From contig NZ_JAASQK010000007.1 in NCBI RefSeq assembly GCF_011762195.1, positions 62,001-126,000 on the forward strand: a stretch of DNA of 64,000 bases, in the 5' to 3' direction. This document shows, one piece after another, positions 40,797 to 48,647 of this stretch. Position numbers and translations under genes: made by a program. The DNA comes from Sphingomonas oligoaromativorans. GTDB taxonomy: Bacteria; Pseudomonadota; Alphaproteobacteria; Sphingomonadales; Sphingomonadaceae. Below the pieces are notes generated by a model that did not search any database, was not told the DNA's origin, and was given only the letters and a program-made list of their open reading frames with translations. The stretch's first letter is position 1. Every line of letters starts with the position of its first letter.

Positions 40797-42407
40797 TCAG
40801 GCCGCGCGGGTGATCCGTCGCCAGAGGCCGCCGTCGGCGAGAATCTCGCGCGCCGCATTATGGCCCGGAGCCCCGGTGACGCCGCCGCCCGGATGCGTGC
40901 CGGCGCCGCACATATAGAGACCCTTCAGAGGCCCCCGATAGGCACCATGACCGAGGATCGGCCGCGCAGACCAAAGCTGATCGAGGCTCATATTGCCATG
41001 CATGATGTCGCCGCCGATCAACCCGAACTTGCGCTCCAGATCGAGCGGCGAATGGATCTGCCGCGCGATCACCGAGGCCCTGAACCCGGGCGCCCAGCGC
41101 TCGACCGTATCGATGATGAGGTCCGCCGCCTCTTCACGGGCGTCGTCCCAGCTCCGGCCATCGGGAAGCTCGGGCGCGAACTGCTGGCAGAACAGGCTGG
41201 CGACATGCTGGCCGGGAGGGGCGAGGCTGTCGTCCACCGTGGACGGGATCAGCATCTCGACGATCGGCGCCTCCGACATGCCGGTCTGCTTCGCGTCGGT
41301 ATAGGCGCGGTCCATATAATCGAGCGTCGGCGCGATGATGATGCCCGACTGGTGATGCTCGCCGGGCTCGGGCAGGCAGGTGAAGCGCGGCAGCTCGCTG
41401 AGCGCCACGTTCATGCGGAACGTGCCCGAGCCGACCTTGAAGCCCTTCACCCGGCGACGGAATTCGGGAGCAAGATCGGCCGGATCGATCAGCCGGTCAT
41501 AGAGCAGGCGCGGGCCGACATTGGAGACGATGGACTGGCCCATCACCTCCTGCCCGCCCTCCAGCCGCACGCCGACGGCGCGGCCGCCATCGACCAGCAC
41601 GCGCTCCACCGGCGCGTCGACGCTGATCTGGACGCCGATCTCCTCGCACGCCTGCCGCATCGCCTGCGTGATCGCGCCCATGCCGCCGATGGCGTGGCCC
41701 CAGGCGCCCTTCTTGCCGTTCACCTCGCCGAAGACATGGTGGAGCAGCACATAGGCCGATCCCGGCGTATCCGGCGACGCGAAATTCCCCACCACCGCAT
41801 CGAAGCCGAACGCCGCCTTGACCGCCTCGCTCTCGAACCAGCTATCGAGGAAGGTGCGGGCGGACTTGGTGAAGAGATCGAGCACGTCGCGCTGCTGGGC
41901 GAGGTTGAGCCCCGCGAGCCGTCGCCCCTGTCGCGCGGCAGAGAGCAGGGTGCCCAGCCCTTCGCCCATGTTCGGCGGCGAGCGTAGCGCGAGATCGCGC
42001 AGCACGTCGGCCACCACGTCGAGCGCCTCGTAATAAGCGGGCAGCACCTCGGCATCATGGTGCGAGAATTTGCGGAACTCGGCCTGCGTCCGCTCCAGAC
42101 CGCCGCCGAGCTTGAGGTAGCGCCCGTCGTCCTGCGGCAGGAAGTTGGAGATCGGCCGCTCGACGATACGCAGGCCGCGCTCGGCCAGCTTCATGTCGCG
42201 GATGACCTTGGGCTGGAGCAGGCTGACCGTGTAGCTCGCCACCGAATTGCGGAAGCCGGGGTGGAATTCCTCGGTGACGGCCGCACCGCCGACGATGGGC
42301 CGCCGCTCGAGCACGCGCACCCGCTTGCCCGCGCGCGCCAGATAATAAGCGCAGACGAGGCCATTATGGCCGCCGCCGATCATCACCGCATCGACACGCT
42401 CAGTCAT
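40797..42407 (-). CDS. FAD-dependent oxidoreductase of the phytoene desaturase/amine oxidase type
   Basis: A 536-residue flavoprotein. The dinucleotide site MIGGGHNGLVCAYYLARAGKRVRVLERR is at residues 9-36, followed by GGAAVTEEFHPGFRNSVASY. The C-terminal FAD-capping region reads LYMCGAGTHPGGGVTGAPGHNAAREIL. It is related to CrtI-like and pyridine nucleotide-disulfide oxidoreductase domain 2 proteins but lacks the usual sign of carotenoid substrate use. It overlaps the Rieske oxygenase gene by 8 bp, and the two are probably an operon, hinting at a shared oxidative pathway. Substrate unknown. Confidence 0.88.
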   Translation of the reverse strand: MTERVDAVMIGGGHNGLVCAYYLARAGKRVRVLERRPIVGGAAVTEEFHPGFRNSVASYTVSLLQPKVIRDMKLAERGLRIVERPISNFLPQDDGRYLKLGGGLERTQAEFRKFSHHDAEVLPAYYEALDVVADVLRDLALRSPPNMGEGLGTLLSAARQGRRLAGLNLAQQRDVLDLFTKSARTFLDSWFESEAVKAAFGFDAVVGNFASPDTPGSAYVLLHHVFGEVNGKKGAWGHAIGGMGAITQAMRQACEEIGVQISVDAPVERVLVDGGRAVGVRLEGGQEVMGQSIVSNVGPRLLYDRLIDPADLAPEFRRRVKGFKVGSGTFRMNVALSELPRFTCLPEPGEHHQSGIIIAPTLDYMDRAYTDAKQTGMSEAPIVEMLIPSTVDDSLAPPGQHVASLFCQQFAPELPDGRSWDDAREEAADLIIDTVERWAPGFRASVIARQIHSPLDLERKFGLIGGDIMHGNMSLDQLWSARPILGHGAYRGPLKGLYMCGAGTHPGGGVTGAPGHNAAREILADGGLWRRITRAA

Positions 42408-43587
42408 TCAAGAACACTCCATGCGGACGGCGGCTCCAGCCGGGCAGCGGCGCGCGGTGCTGTCTGGATTCGGGGAGGATATGGCGGATCTTGCGGCAGA
42501 AGTTGCGCAGCGCGACCTCCTGCTCGCTCAAGGGGCCGACGGTGAAGCTCTGCGAGGCCATGCCCTGCTGGACGCGGGCGATCAGCGTGGTGTCCTCGGC
42601 GTTGACCTGCCGGTTGATCCGCCAGTTGAGATAGCGCGCGGCCTTCATCTCGCGGCGGCCATCGGGGAGGCAATAGGCGATCTCGCGGATCAGCGTCTCG
42701 GTCGGCGAGACGGGCAGCCACTGCATGAAGTCGATCTGGTCGGGATAGATGTCGAAGGCGATGTTCGGCCAGAGCTTGAAATAGGTCCACAGCCGCTGCC
42801 GTTCTGGCGGCAGATGCGGCACCGGCGGCAGGAAATGCTGGTAGGCCCGCTCGGAGAGGTCGGCGGAGGGGCGCTCGACGATCGGCCCCCACATCTTGTC
42901 GACATACTCGCTGGCCTCGACGCCATAGCCCTTGCCCATCAGCCGCTTGAGGCCGGGATGGGCGACGGCGATGTGCAGGCCGTCCGAATAATTGTCGCCG
43001 ACATTCTTCCAGTTCACCGGCCGCGGGCGCAGCGTCACCCGGCCGAAGGCGCTGAGTTCCTCGAAGCGATAGGGCGCGACCTCCGCCTCATAGGGCGCCA
43101 TCATCTCGGCCACCGACGGCCCGCCGCCCTCCAGCCGCACGAAGATGAAGCCGCGCCAGATCTCGACCTCCACGGGCGCGAGGCCATGCTTCGAGGGATC
43201 GAGCGCATAGGTTTCGCGCATCGGCAGGCCGGTCAGGCGGCCGTCGAGATCATAGGTCCAGGCGTGATAGGGGCAGACGATCTTCTTGGCGCAGCCCGAG
43301 GGGCCGTCGAGCAGCCGCGCGCCGCGATGGCGGCAGACATTGGTGAAGCCGTTGATCCCGCCGTCGCGCGTGCGGACGACGACGACGCTCTCGCCGACAT
43401 AATCGAGCGTGTGGAAATCCCCGGTCGCCGGCACGTCGCTCTCATGGCAGACGATCTGCCAGGACGGACGGATGACGCGCGCCACCTCGGCGTCGAAAAA
43501 TTCGGGGTCCGAATAGGTCCAGGCCGGCAGGCTCCAGCCCGCGTCCGGGTCGCTCCACGCCTGTCCCGCCGGTTTCGCCTCAGCCAC
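42400..43587 (-). CDS. Rieske (2Fe-2S) ring-hydroxylating oxygenase alpha subunit
   Basis: A 395-residue oxygenase subunit. The Rieske site is CRH at residues 85-87 and CPYH at 105-108, and the mononuclear iron site reads GDNYSDGLHIAVAHPG (HxxxxH with a preceding Asp). This enzyme type inserts oxygen into aromatic or alicyclic substrates using electrons from a reductase. No ferredoxin or reductase gene is next to it, but the FAD oxidoreductase overlaps it. A symmetric site at 43603-43624 in its upstream region suggests regulation by a TetR-type protein. Its substrate is unknown. Confidence 0.92.
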   Translation of the reverse strand: MAEAKPAGQAWSDPDAGWSLPAWTYSDPEFFDAEVARVIRPSWQIVCHESDVPATGDFHTLDYVGESVVVVRTRDGGINGFTNVCRHRGARLLDGPSGCAKKIVCPYHAWTYDLDGRLTGLPMRETYALDPSKHGLAPVEVEIWRGFIFVRLEGGGPSVAEMMAPYEAEVAPYRFEELSAFGRVTLRPRPVNWKNVGDNYSDGLHIAVAHPGLKRLMGKGYGVEASEYVDKMWGPIVERPSADLSERAYQHFLPPVPHLPPERQRLWTYFKLWPNIAFDIYPDQIDFMQWLPVSPTETLIREIAYCLPDGRREMKAARYLNWRINRQVNAEDTTLIARVQQGMASQSFTVGPLSEQEVALRNFCRKIRHILPESRQHRAPLPGWSRRPHGVFLND

Positions 43588-43602
43588 GCCGACCTCCGCT
43601 CG

Positions 43603-43624
43603 TTGTTACACGATCGTACAGCAA
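43603..43624. promoter_or_regulatory. Imperfect 22-bp inverted repeat upstream of the Rieske oxygenase
   Basis: A perfect core ACGATCGT (43609-43616) is flanked by partly symmetric arms ending in TTG and CAA; 16 of 22 positions match the reverse complement. It lies 16-37 bp upstream of the Rieske start. Size and layout suit a TetR-family operator; no regulator gene is adjacent. Confidence 0.4.
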
Positions 43625-43644
43625 GCGATGTGCAACGCAAGGGC

Positions 43645-44013
43645 CTAGCGATCGCGCCAATAGGCGAAGGCTTCCTGCTGGAGGACGGTCACGAAGGCGC
43701 GCGCCGCCGGCCCTTCCCACGGACCGTCATAGCCGAGCATCATGGCATGGCCGCCACCCCACCAGCCCTGCCCCGGAAGGCCATCCGATTCCCGGACGAG
43801 CAGCACGGCCAGCTCCGGCTCGCCGGCCGCCGCGCCCGCCTCGTCGATGGCCCCGAGGGTGCGGCAGACGGCGCGCATCTTCGGGCGGGTGAAGCGATGG
43901 CCGAGCTGGGCGAGCAATGCCGAATAGCTGATCGCCTCGCCGGCGCGCGCGGCCTCGACCATCAGCGCGCGCACCCGCGCGATGTCGGCGATCGGATCGA
44001 CGGCGGCGGTCAT
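43645..44013 (-). CDS. Conserved hypothetical protein (about 122 residues)
   Basis: The protein starts [60 protein letters not shown] and ends with VTVLQQEAFAYWRDR. The middle part GEPELAVLLVRESDGLPGQGWWGGGHAMMLGY contains a Trp-rich motif. Proteins of this shape are often mis-annotated in sphingomonads as phosphoribosyl pyrophosphokinases; I see no support for that. Its start overlaps the DUF985 gene by 4 bp, so the two are probably co-translated. Confidence 0.7.
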   Translation of the reverse strand: MTAAVDPIADIARVRALMVEAARAGEAISYSALLAQLGHRFTRPKMRAVCRTLGAIDEAGAAAGEPELAVLLVRESDGLPGQGWWGGGHAMMLGYDGPWEGPAARAFVTVLQQEAFAYWRDR

Positions 44014-44441
44014 TGCGCGCCCGGCGCCCAGCCGGCGGGCGCGAGCGTGAAGCCCGCGAAGTCGAAGCCCGGCGCGACGATGCACGACACCAGCGCCCAG
44101 CCGCCGGTCGTCTCGGTCGATTGCCAGTGATGGGGCGGAACCAGACCCTGCGGCGCCTCGCCGCTCGCGATATCCGGCCCGAGGCGATGTTCGGTGACCG
44201 GGCCGGACTCCGACGGCGCGGTCAGCAGGCGGAGCGGCGCGCCGGCGTGCCACAGCCAGAGTTCGGCCGCGTCCACCCGGTGCCAGTGCGATCGCTGGCC
44301 GGCTTCGAGCAGGAAATAGATGGCGGTCGCCCCTGCGCGGGCGCCGGGCTCGGCCTCGGCACGCCAGGTTTCGCGATACCAGCCGCCTTCGGGATGGGGC
44401 TGGAGGTTCAGTCGTTCGATGATGGCCTGGGCGCTGTGCAT
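44010..44441 (-). CDS. DUF985 cupin-domain protein
   Basis: A 143-residue cupin with the family segments LNLQPHPEGGWYRETWRAE, ATAIYFLLEAGQRSHWHRVDAAELWLWHAGAPLRL (a His/Glu metal-binding loop) and VPPHHWQSTETTGGWALVSCIVAPGFDF. The role is unknown; cupins of this type may act as small-molecule-modifying or regulatory enzymes. It lies 55 bp after the PspC gene on the same strand. Confidence 0.88.
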   Translation of the reverse strand: MHSAQAIIERLNLQPHPEGGWYRETWRAEAEPGARAGATAIYFLLEAGQRSHWHRVDAAELWLWHAGAPLRLLTAPSESGPVTEHRLGPDIASGEAPQGLVPPHHWQSTETTGGWALVSCIVAPGFDFAGFTLAPAGWAPGAQ

Positions 44442-44496
44442 CGCCGGAAGATCGTCGGCGGAAGCGCGTCAGGCAAGGGGCGGGCGGAAGGGGCGC

Positions 44497-44685
44497 TCAG
44501 CGCTCCCCCGCCAGCCAGCCGATCAGGCAGTAGAGGATGACCCCCGGCAGGCCGAAGCTCACCACGGTGAGAACCAGCAGGGCGATGCGGACCAGCGCGA
44601 CCGGCAGGCCGGTGAAATCCGCAACGCCCTGGCACACGCCGAGCCACAAACCCTGGCGGCGATCGATCACGAAACGGTTGGACAT
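44497..44685 (-). CDS. pspC: PspC-domain membrane protein
   Basis: A 62-residue protein that is essentially one PspC domain: RFVIDRRQGLWLGVCQGVADFTGLPVALVRIALLVLTVVSFGLPGVILYCLIGWLAG. PspC is an inner-membrane sensor of envelope stress. E. coli pspC lies in the sigma-54-dependent psp operon; here a 44-residue membrane peptide gene precedes it by 23 bp and a sigma-54-like promoter (44901-44917) lies ahead. No pspA, pspB or pspF is visible. Confidence 0.85.
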   Translation of the reverse strand: MSNRFVIDRRQGLWLGVCQGVADFTGLPVALVRIALLVLTVVSFGLPGVILYCLIGWLAGER

Positions 44686-44708
44686 AGGTGCCTCCGTATC
44701 CGCGTCGA

Positions 44709-44843
44709 TCAGATGCCGAGGATGGCGGCGGCGGCAGGCTGCGCCGGCAGGACGGCCGCACCGACCAGAACGGACGCGAACAGCACCGCGCCAACCATCG
44801 AAGCGAGCTGCTGACGCAGGGCGGAAAAGTCGATCGAGAACAT
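44709..44843 (-). CDS. Small membrane peptide (44 residues) ahead of PspC
   Basis: The peptide MFSIDFSALRQQLASMVGAVLFASVLVGAAVLPAQPAAAAILGI has a short amphipathic start followed by one hydrophobic helix (about residues 17-32) and an Ala-rich tail that could be a signal or anchor. It is first in a two-gene unit with pspC and has a sigma-54-like promoter about 58 bp upstream. It does not resemble PspB. No database family is recognised. Confidence 0.55.
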   Translation of the reverse strand: MFSIDFSALRQQLASMVGAVLFASVLVGAAVLPAQPAAAAILGI

Positions 44844-44900
44844 GGCAAATCTCCCTCTGTGATCCTTGCCTCGCCGTGTTTGGCGGGACGTCAGGAGTAT

Positions 44901-44917
44901 TGCAGGGGCCGTGCCAA
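44901..44917 (-). promoter_or_regulatory. Candidate sigma-54 (RpoN) promoter of the PspC unit
   Basis: On the minus strand TTGGCACGGCCCCTGCA matches the -24/-12 consensus (TTGGCACG-N4-TTGC) except for one base in TTGC. It would start transcription about 45 bases upstream of the 44-residue peptide gene, as sigma-54 does for the psp genes in enterobacteria. Confidence 0.6.
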
Positions 44918-44944
44918 GTTGCAGAAAGCCCGGATTCCGGGGCG

Positions 44945-45027
44945 TTCCGACGACGAATTTCCGATCAACACCAGAAATATTCCGAGAGCTGAGCGCATTT
45001 TCCCAAGTATTGGCGGAATTTTTCCGA
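44945..45027. repeat. Four direct TTCCGA repeats between the PspC unit and the ABC exporter
   Basis: TTCCGA occurs at 44945, 44959, 44980 and 45022. The start-to-start steps are 14, 21 and 42 bp. The last copy is part of the inverted repeat CGGAATTTTTCCG (45014-45026). They lie 30-130 bp upstream of the candidate sigma-54 promoter, where enhancer-binding activators bind, and also before the ABC exporter gene at 45090. A function is inferred only from position. Confidence 0.35.
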
Positions 45028-45089
45028 CACTTTCGAAATCCACAGCGTCGCATTGGCGGGAGCGGCCGACGGACCTATGTTAGCCGCCT

Positions 45090-46916
45090 ATGCCACCCGA
45101 TCATTCCAGCGGGGCGGACGCGAAGGCCGATGTCGGCTTCGCCTCGCTCGGCCGCTTCCTGCCCTATCTCTGGCCGGCCGACGCGCCGATGCTGCGGCTG
45201 CGCATCGTCGTGGCGCTGCTGTTCGTCGTGCTGTCCAAGATCGTGCAGGTCTATGGCGCGCCCTTCGCGCTTCAGGGCGCGATCGACCGGATGGCCCATG
45301 GCGACCGCTCCGTCGCGACGCTGATCGTGGCGCTGGTGGTCGGCTATGCGGCGGCGCGCTTCGGCAGCACATTGTTCGACAATCTGCGCAACGCCGTGTT
45401 CGAGCGCGTGGGGCAGGATGCGACGCGCCGGCTCGCCTCCGCCGTGTTCCGCCATCTCCACCAATTGTCGCTGCGCTTCCATCTCGGCCGGCGGACGGGC
45501 GCCGTCACCAAGGTGGTCGAGCGCGGCACCAAGAGCATCGACACGATGCTCTATTTCCTGCTCTTCAACATCGCGCCGACCGTGCTCGAGCTGGTTCTGG
45601 TGGTGCAGATCTTCTGGTCGCGGTTCGGCTTCTGGCTGGTCGGCTCGACGCTGGTGATGGTGGTGGCGTACATCGTCTTCACCCGCCTCGTGACCGACTG
45701 GCGCAACGCATTGCGCGCGAAGATGAACGATCTCGACACGCGCTCGGTGGCGCACGCCGTCGATTCGCTGCTGAACTTCGAGACGGTCAAATATTTCAAC
45801 GCCGAGGAGCGCGAGGCCGAGCGCTATGATCGCGCCGTCACCGCCTATGCCAACGCCGCGGTGAAGAACGAGACGTCGCTGGCCTGGCTCAACATCGGCC
45901 AGAGCCTCATCACCAATCTGATGATGGCGGGCGGCATGGGGCTGGTCGTCACCGGCTGGGCGCGCGGGCAGTTCACGCCCGGCGACACGGTGCTGGTGAG
46001 CACGCTGCTCGCCCAGCTCTTCCGCCCGCTCGACCTGCTCGGCATGGTCTATCGCACGGTGCGGCAGGGGCTGCTCGACATGGCGGCGATGTTCGAGCTG
46101 CTCGATACGCCGGCCGAGGTGGTCGACATGGCCGAAGCGCCGCCGCTGCTGGTCGGGCGCGGGCACGTCCGCTTCGAGGACGTGCATTTCGGCTATGAGG
46201 GCGAGCGCGCGATCCTCAAGGGCATCGACATCGACGTGCCGGCGGGCAGCACGCTCGCCATCGTCGGGCCGTCTGGCGCGGGCAAGTCGACGATCGCGCG
46301 GCTGCTGTATCGCTTCTACAACCTCAGCTCCGGCCGCATCACCATCGACGGGCAGGACATCGCCGAGGTCGAGCAGGCCTCGCTGCGCGCCGCGATCGGC
46401 ATCGTCCCGCAGGACACGGTGCTGTTCAACGACACGATCGGCTACAACATCGCCTATGGCCGCGCCGGCGCCACCGACGCCGACATCCGCATGGCCGCGC
46501 GGGGCGCCGCGATCGACCGCTTCATCGAGGCCCAGCCCAAGGGCTATGGCACGGAGGTCGGCGAGCGCGGGCTCAAGCTCTCGGGCGGCGAGAAGCAGCG
46601 CGTCGCGATCGCGCGGACATTGCTGAAAGATCCGCCGATCCTGATCCTCGACGAGGCGACCAGCGCGCTCGACAGCCGCACCGAGGCGGACATCCTCCAG
46701 ACGCTCGGCGCGGTGACGGCCCGGCGGACCACCATCACCATCGCGCATCGCCTCTCCACCATCGCCGACGCCGACCAGATCGTGGTGCTCGAAGCGGGCC
46801 GCGTCGCCGAGCGGGGCACCCACGCCTCGCTGATGGCGGCGGGCGGACTCTATGCCGAGATGTGGGCGCGGCAGGCGGCCGAGCGCGAATCGGGGCAGGC
46901 GATGGCGGCGGAATGA
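45090..46916 (+). CDS. ABC transporter, Atm1-type half-transporter
   Basis: A 608-residue protein with an N-terminal membrane domain of six helices (LRIVVALLFVVLSKIVQVYGAPFALQ onwards) and a C-terminal ATPase. Walker A GPSGAGKST is at about residues 393-401, the signature LSGGEKQRVAIAR follows, then LLKDPPILILDEATSALDSRTEADI and THIAHRLSTIADADQIVVLE. The segment FGYEGERAILKGIDIDVPAGSTLAIVGPSGAGKS and the exporter-type HRLSTI support the Atm1/HMT1 subfamily, which exports glutathione-conjugated iron-sulfur or heavy-metal species. It is the first gene after the divergent PspC unit. Confidence 0.9.
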   Translation: MPPDHSSGADAKADVGFASLGRFLPYLWPADAPMLRLRIVVALLFVVLSKIVQVYGAPFALQGAIDRMAHGDRSVATLIVALVVGYAAARFGSTLFDNLRNAVFERVGQDATRRLASAVFRHLHQLSLRFHLGRRTGAVTKVVERGTKSIDTMLYFLLFNIAPTVLELVLVVQIFWSRFGFWLVGSTLVMVVAYIVFTRLVTDWRNALRAKMNDLDTRSVAHAVDSLLNFETVKYFNAEEREAERYDRAVTAYANAAVKNETSLAWLNIGQSLITNLMMAGGMGLVVTGWARGQFTPGDTVLVSTLLAQLFRPLDLLGMVYRTVRQGLLDMAAMFELLDTPAEVVDMAEAPPLLVGRGHVRFEDVHFGYEGERAILKGIDIDVPAGSTLAIVGPSGAGKSTIARLLYRFYNLSSGRITIDGQDIAEVEQASLRAAIGIVPQDTVLFNDTIGYNIAYGRAGATDADIRMAARGAAIDRFIEAQPKGYGTEVGERGLKLSGGEKQRVAIARTLLKDPPILILDEATSALDSRTEADILQTLGAVTARRTTITIAHRLSTIADADQIVVLEAGRVAERGTHASLMAAGGLYAEMWARQAAERESGQAMAAE

Positions 46917-46926
46917 TTCCCGCCGC

Positions 46927-46954
46927 TTGAACCCGCCCGGCATCGGTGTAGCAT
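46927..46954 (+). promoter_or_regulatory. Candidate promoter of the retropepsin-like gene
   Basis: TTGAAC (46927-46932) and TAGCAT (46949-46954) are spaced 16 bp apart, in a 67-bp gap between the ABC exporter and the gene starting at 46984. Confidence 0.4.
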
Positions 46955-46983
46955 CTCCCTAAAACACGAGGGGGAAGAGGGCT

Positions 46984-47967
46984 ATGCCATTGTCGACACC
47001 CGCGGCCGCTCTGGCGGCGCTCCTGGCTCTGGGCCAATCCCCTCCGGCGGCGCCGCTCACCACGCGCGCCACCGTGCAGCCGCCGCCGCCCGCCGCACCG
47101 GGGCAGCCGCTCCCCGACGACGCCGCGCCGCCCGGGGATAGCGGCTCGACCGCCGTGGCGCTCCGCAATGCGGATCAGCGCATGACGGTGAAGGTGATGA
47201 TAAACGGCGCGGGGCCGTTCCGTTTCATCGTCGACAGCGGGGCGACACGCACCGTCATCTCCCGGCGGCTGGCAACGCTGCTCGGATTGCCGTCGGCGGG
47301 GACGGTCACGCTGCACAGCGTCGGCGGCGAGAGTCAGGTCGAGGCGGTCAAGATCGCCGCCCTCTCGCTCAGCGACATGCCCGCCCAGCCCATCATCGCG
47401 CCGGAACTGGCGGAGGCGGACCTCGGCGGCGTCGGTATCCTCGGCATCGACATGCTCGCCAACAAGCGCGTGGTGATCGATCTCAAGAACAACCGCATGA
47501 AGGTGGAGCCCGCCGGCCGCTACCGCCCGCCCGCCGAACTGGGCGAGATCGTCGTCACGGCGCGCCGCCGCTACGGCCAGCTCGTGCTCGCCGACGCGGA
47601 TGCGGTGGGCACGCGCATCTATGCCGTGATCGACACGGGCAGCAGCGTGACACTCGGCAATATCGTGCTGCGCGACAAGCTGGTCCGCCGCAAGCGGGCG
47701 CAGGCGCTGCCGGTCGATATCATCGACGTCACCGGCCATGTCATCAAGGGCCATTATGCCCAGATCAACGACATCCGGCTCGGCACGACGCACATCCAGC
47801 AGTCGACCATCGCCTTTTCCGATGCCCACGCCTTCGAGCGTTTCGGCCTCGACAAGAAGCCGAGCATGTTGGTCGGCATGGACCTGCTGCGCTGTTTCGA
47901 TCGCGTGTCGATCGACTTCAAGCACAAGACGGTGTCGCTGATCGCCTCCCGCCCGTCGATCGGCTGA
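46984..47967 (+). CDS. Retropepsin-like aspartyl protease-family protein
   Basis: A 327-residue protein with a signal peptide (MPLSTPAAALAALLALGQSPPA), a Pro-rich stretch, and two aspartyl protease half-domains. Each has a D-[ST]-G catalytic motif: FRFIVDSGATRTVIS near residues 80-93 and YAVIDTGSSVTLGN near 216-229, the latter near GMDLLRC. Two halves in one chain suggest a complete pepsin/retropepsin-like fold. Its substrate is unknown. A promoter is predicted just upstream, and the gene is convergent with the thioredoxin-like gene. Confidence 0.8.
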   Translation: MPLSTPAAALAALLALGQSPPAAPLTTRATVQPPPPAAPGQPLPDDAAPPGDSGSTAVALRNADQRMTVKVMINGAGPFRFIVDSGATRTVISRRLATLLGLPSAGTVTLHSVGGESQVEAVKIAALSLSDMPAQPIIAPELAEADLGGVGILGIDMLANKRVVIDLKNNRMKVEPAGRYRPPAELGEIVVTARRRYGQLVLADADAVGTRIYAVIDTGSSVTLGNIVLRDKLVRRKRAQALPVDIIDVTGHVIKGHYAQINDIRLGTTHIQQSTIAFSDAHAFERFGLDKKPSMLVGMDLLRCFDRVSIDFKHKTVSLIASRPSIG

Positions 47968-47990
47968 CGGGGGCGATCAGGCCGGCTTGC

Positions 47991-48506
47991 TCAGGCCCAT
48001 TGGGCCAGCCAGTCGGCCAGCGCCTGCGGGTTCATGTGGCGCGCGTCGGTGAGCGCGAAGAGGCGGCCGTTGTTGAGCAGCCTGTCATGCACCGGGTCGA
48101 CGGCGAGGATGGCGGGCACCCCCTGCAGCTTGGCGATGCCGTAGCGGGCGGCGATGTCGCCATTCTTGTCGTAGCGGCCGATGTCCACCTTCACGACGAC
48201 GAAGTGCCGCGCGACATAGGGCTTCAGTTCCGGCAGATCGAGGATGCCGGCCAGCACGCGGCAATCGCCACACCAGTTGCCGCCGAGATCGATCAGCAGC
48301 GTCTTGTGCTCGCGCTTCGCCTGCGCCTTGGCCCTGGCGACGGCGACCTTGGCGTCGGCCTGCTCGTCATAGGGATAGGGGAGCGGCTGGGCGAGTTGGT
48401 CGATGCTCGTGATCGAAAGGTGCGGCGCGGGCGCCTGGGCCGCGAGCGGAGCCGCCAGGGCCACAGCGGCGATGGCGAGGAAAGGGAGCGCGGAGAGCTT
48501 CGTCAT
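47991..48506 (-). CDS. Secreted thioredoxin-like protein
   Basis: A 171-residue protein with a signal peptide (MTKLSALPFLAIAAVALAAPLAAQ) and a thioredoxin fold. The redox motif is WCGDCR (about residues 81-86), in the context LLIDLGGNWCGDCRVLAGILDLPELKPYV. It lies in the periplasm and may act as a disulfide exchange or redox protein. A 141-bp gap separates it from recQ and holds no gene. Confidence 0.85.
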   Translation of the reverse strand: MTKLSALPFLAIAAVALAAPLAAQAPAPHLSITSIDQLAQPLPYPYDEQADAKVAVARAKAQAKREHKTLLIDLGGNWCGDCRVLAGILDLPELKPYVARHFVVVKVDIGRYDKNGDIAARYGIAKLQGVPAILAVDPVHDRLLNNGRLFALTDARHMNPQALADWLAQWA

Positions 48507-48647
48507 GCGGCGATGCTAGCGCCGTGCCGGAAGAGGCCGCCAGCAAGGCTTTGCTGCCCCGCATCAAGCCCAGCTTGGCACGGCGCGCGACGAAATCATG
48601 GGCCGCCGGGGTGACGCGCGCCGCCCCAGACGGTAACCGGGGCGCAA

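Noticed and set aside
48507-48647. Possible sigma-54 promoter (TTGGCACGG) in the gap before recQ
   Set aside because: The -24 half is present, but no TTGC half follows at the right distance.
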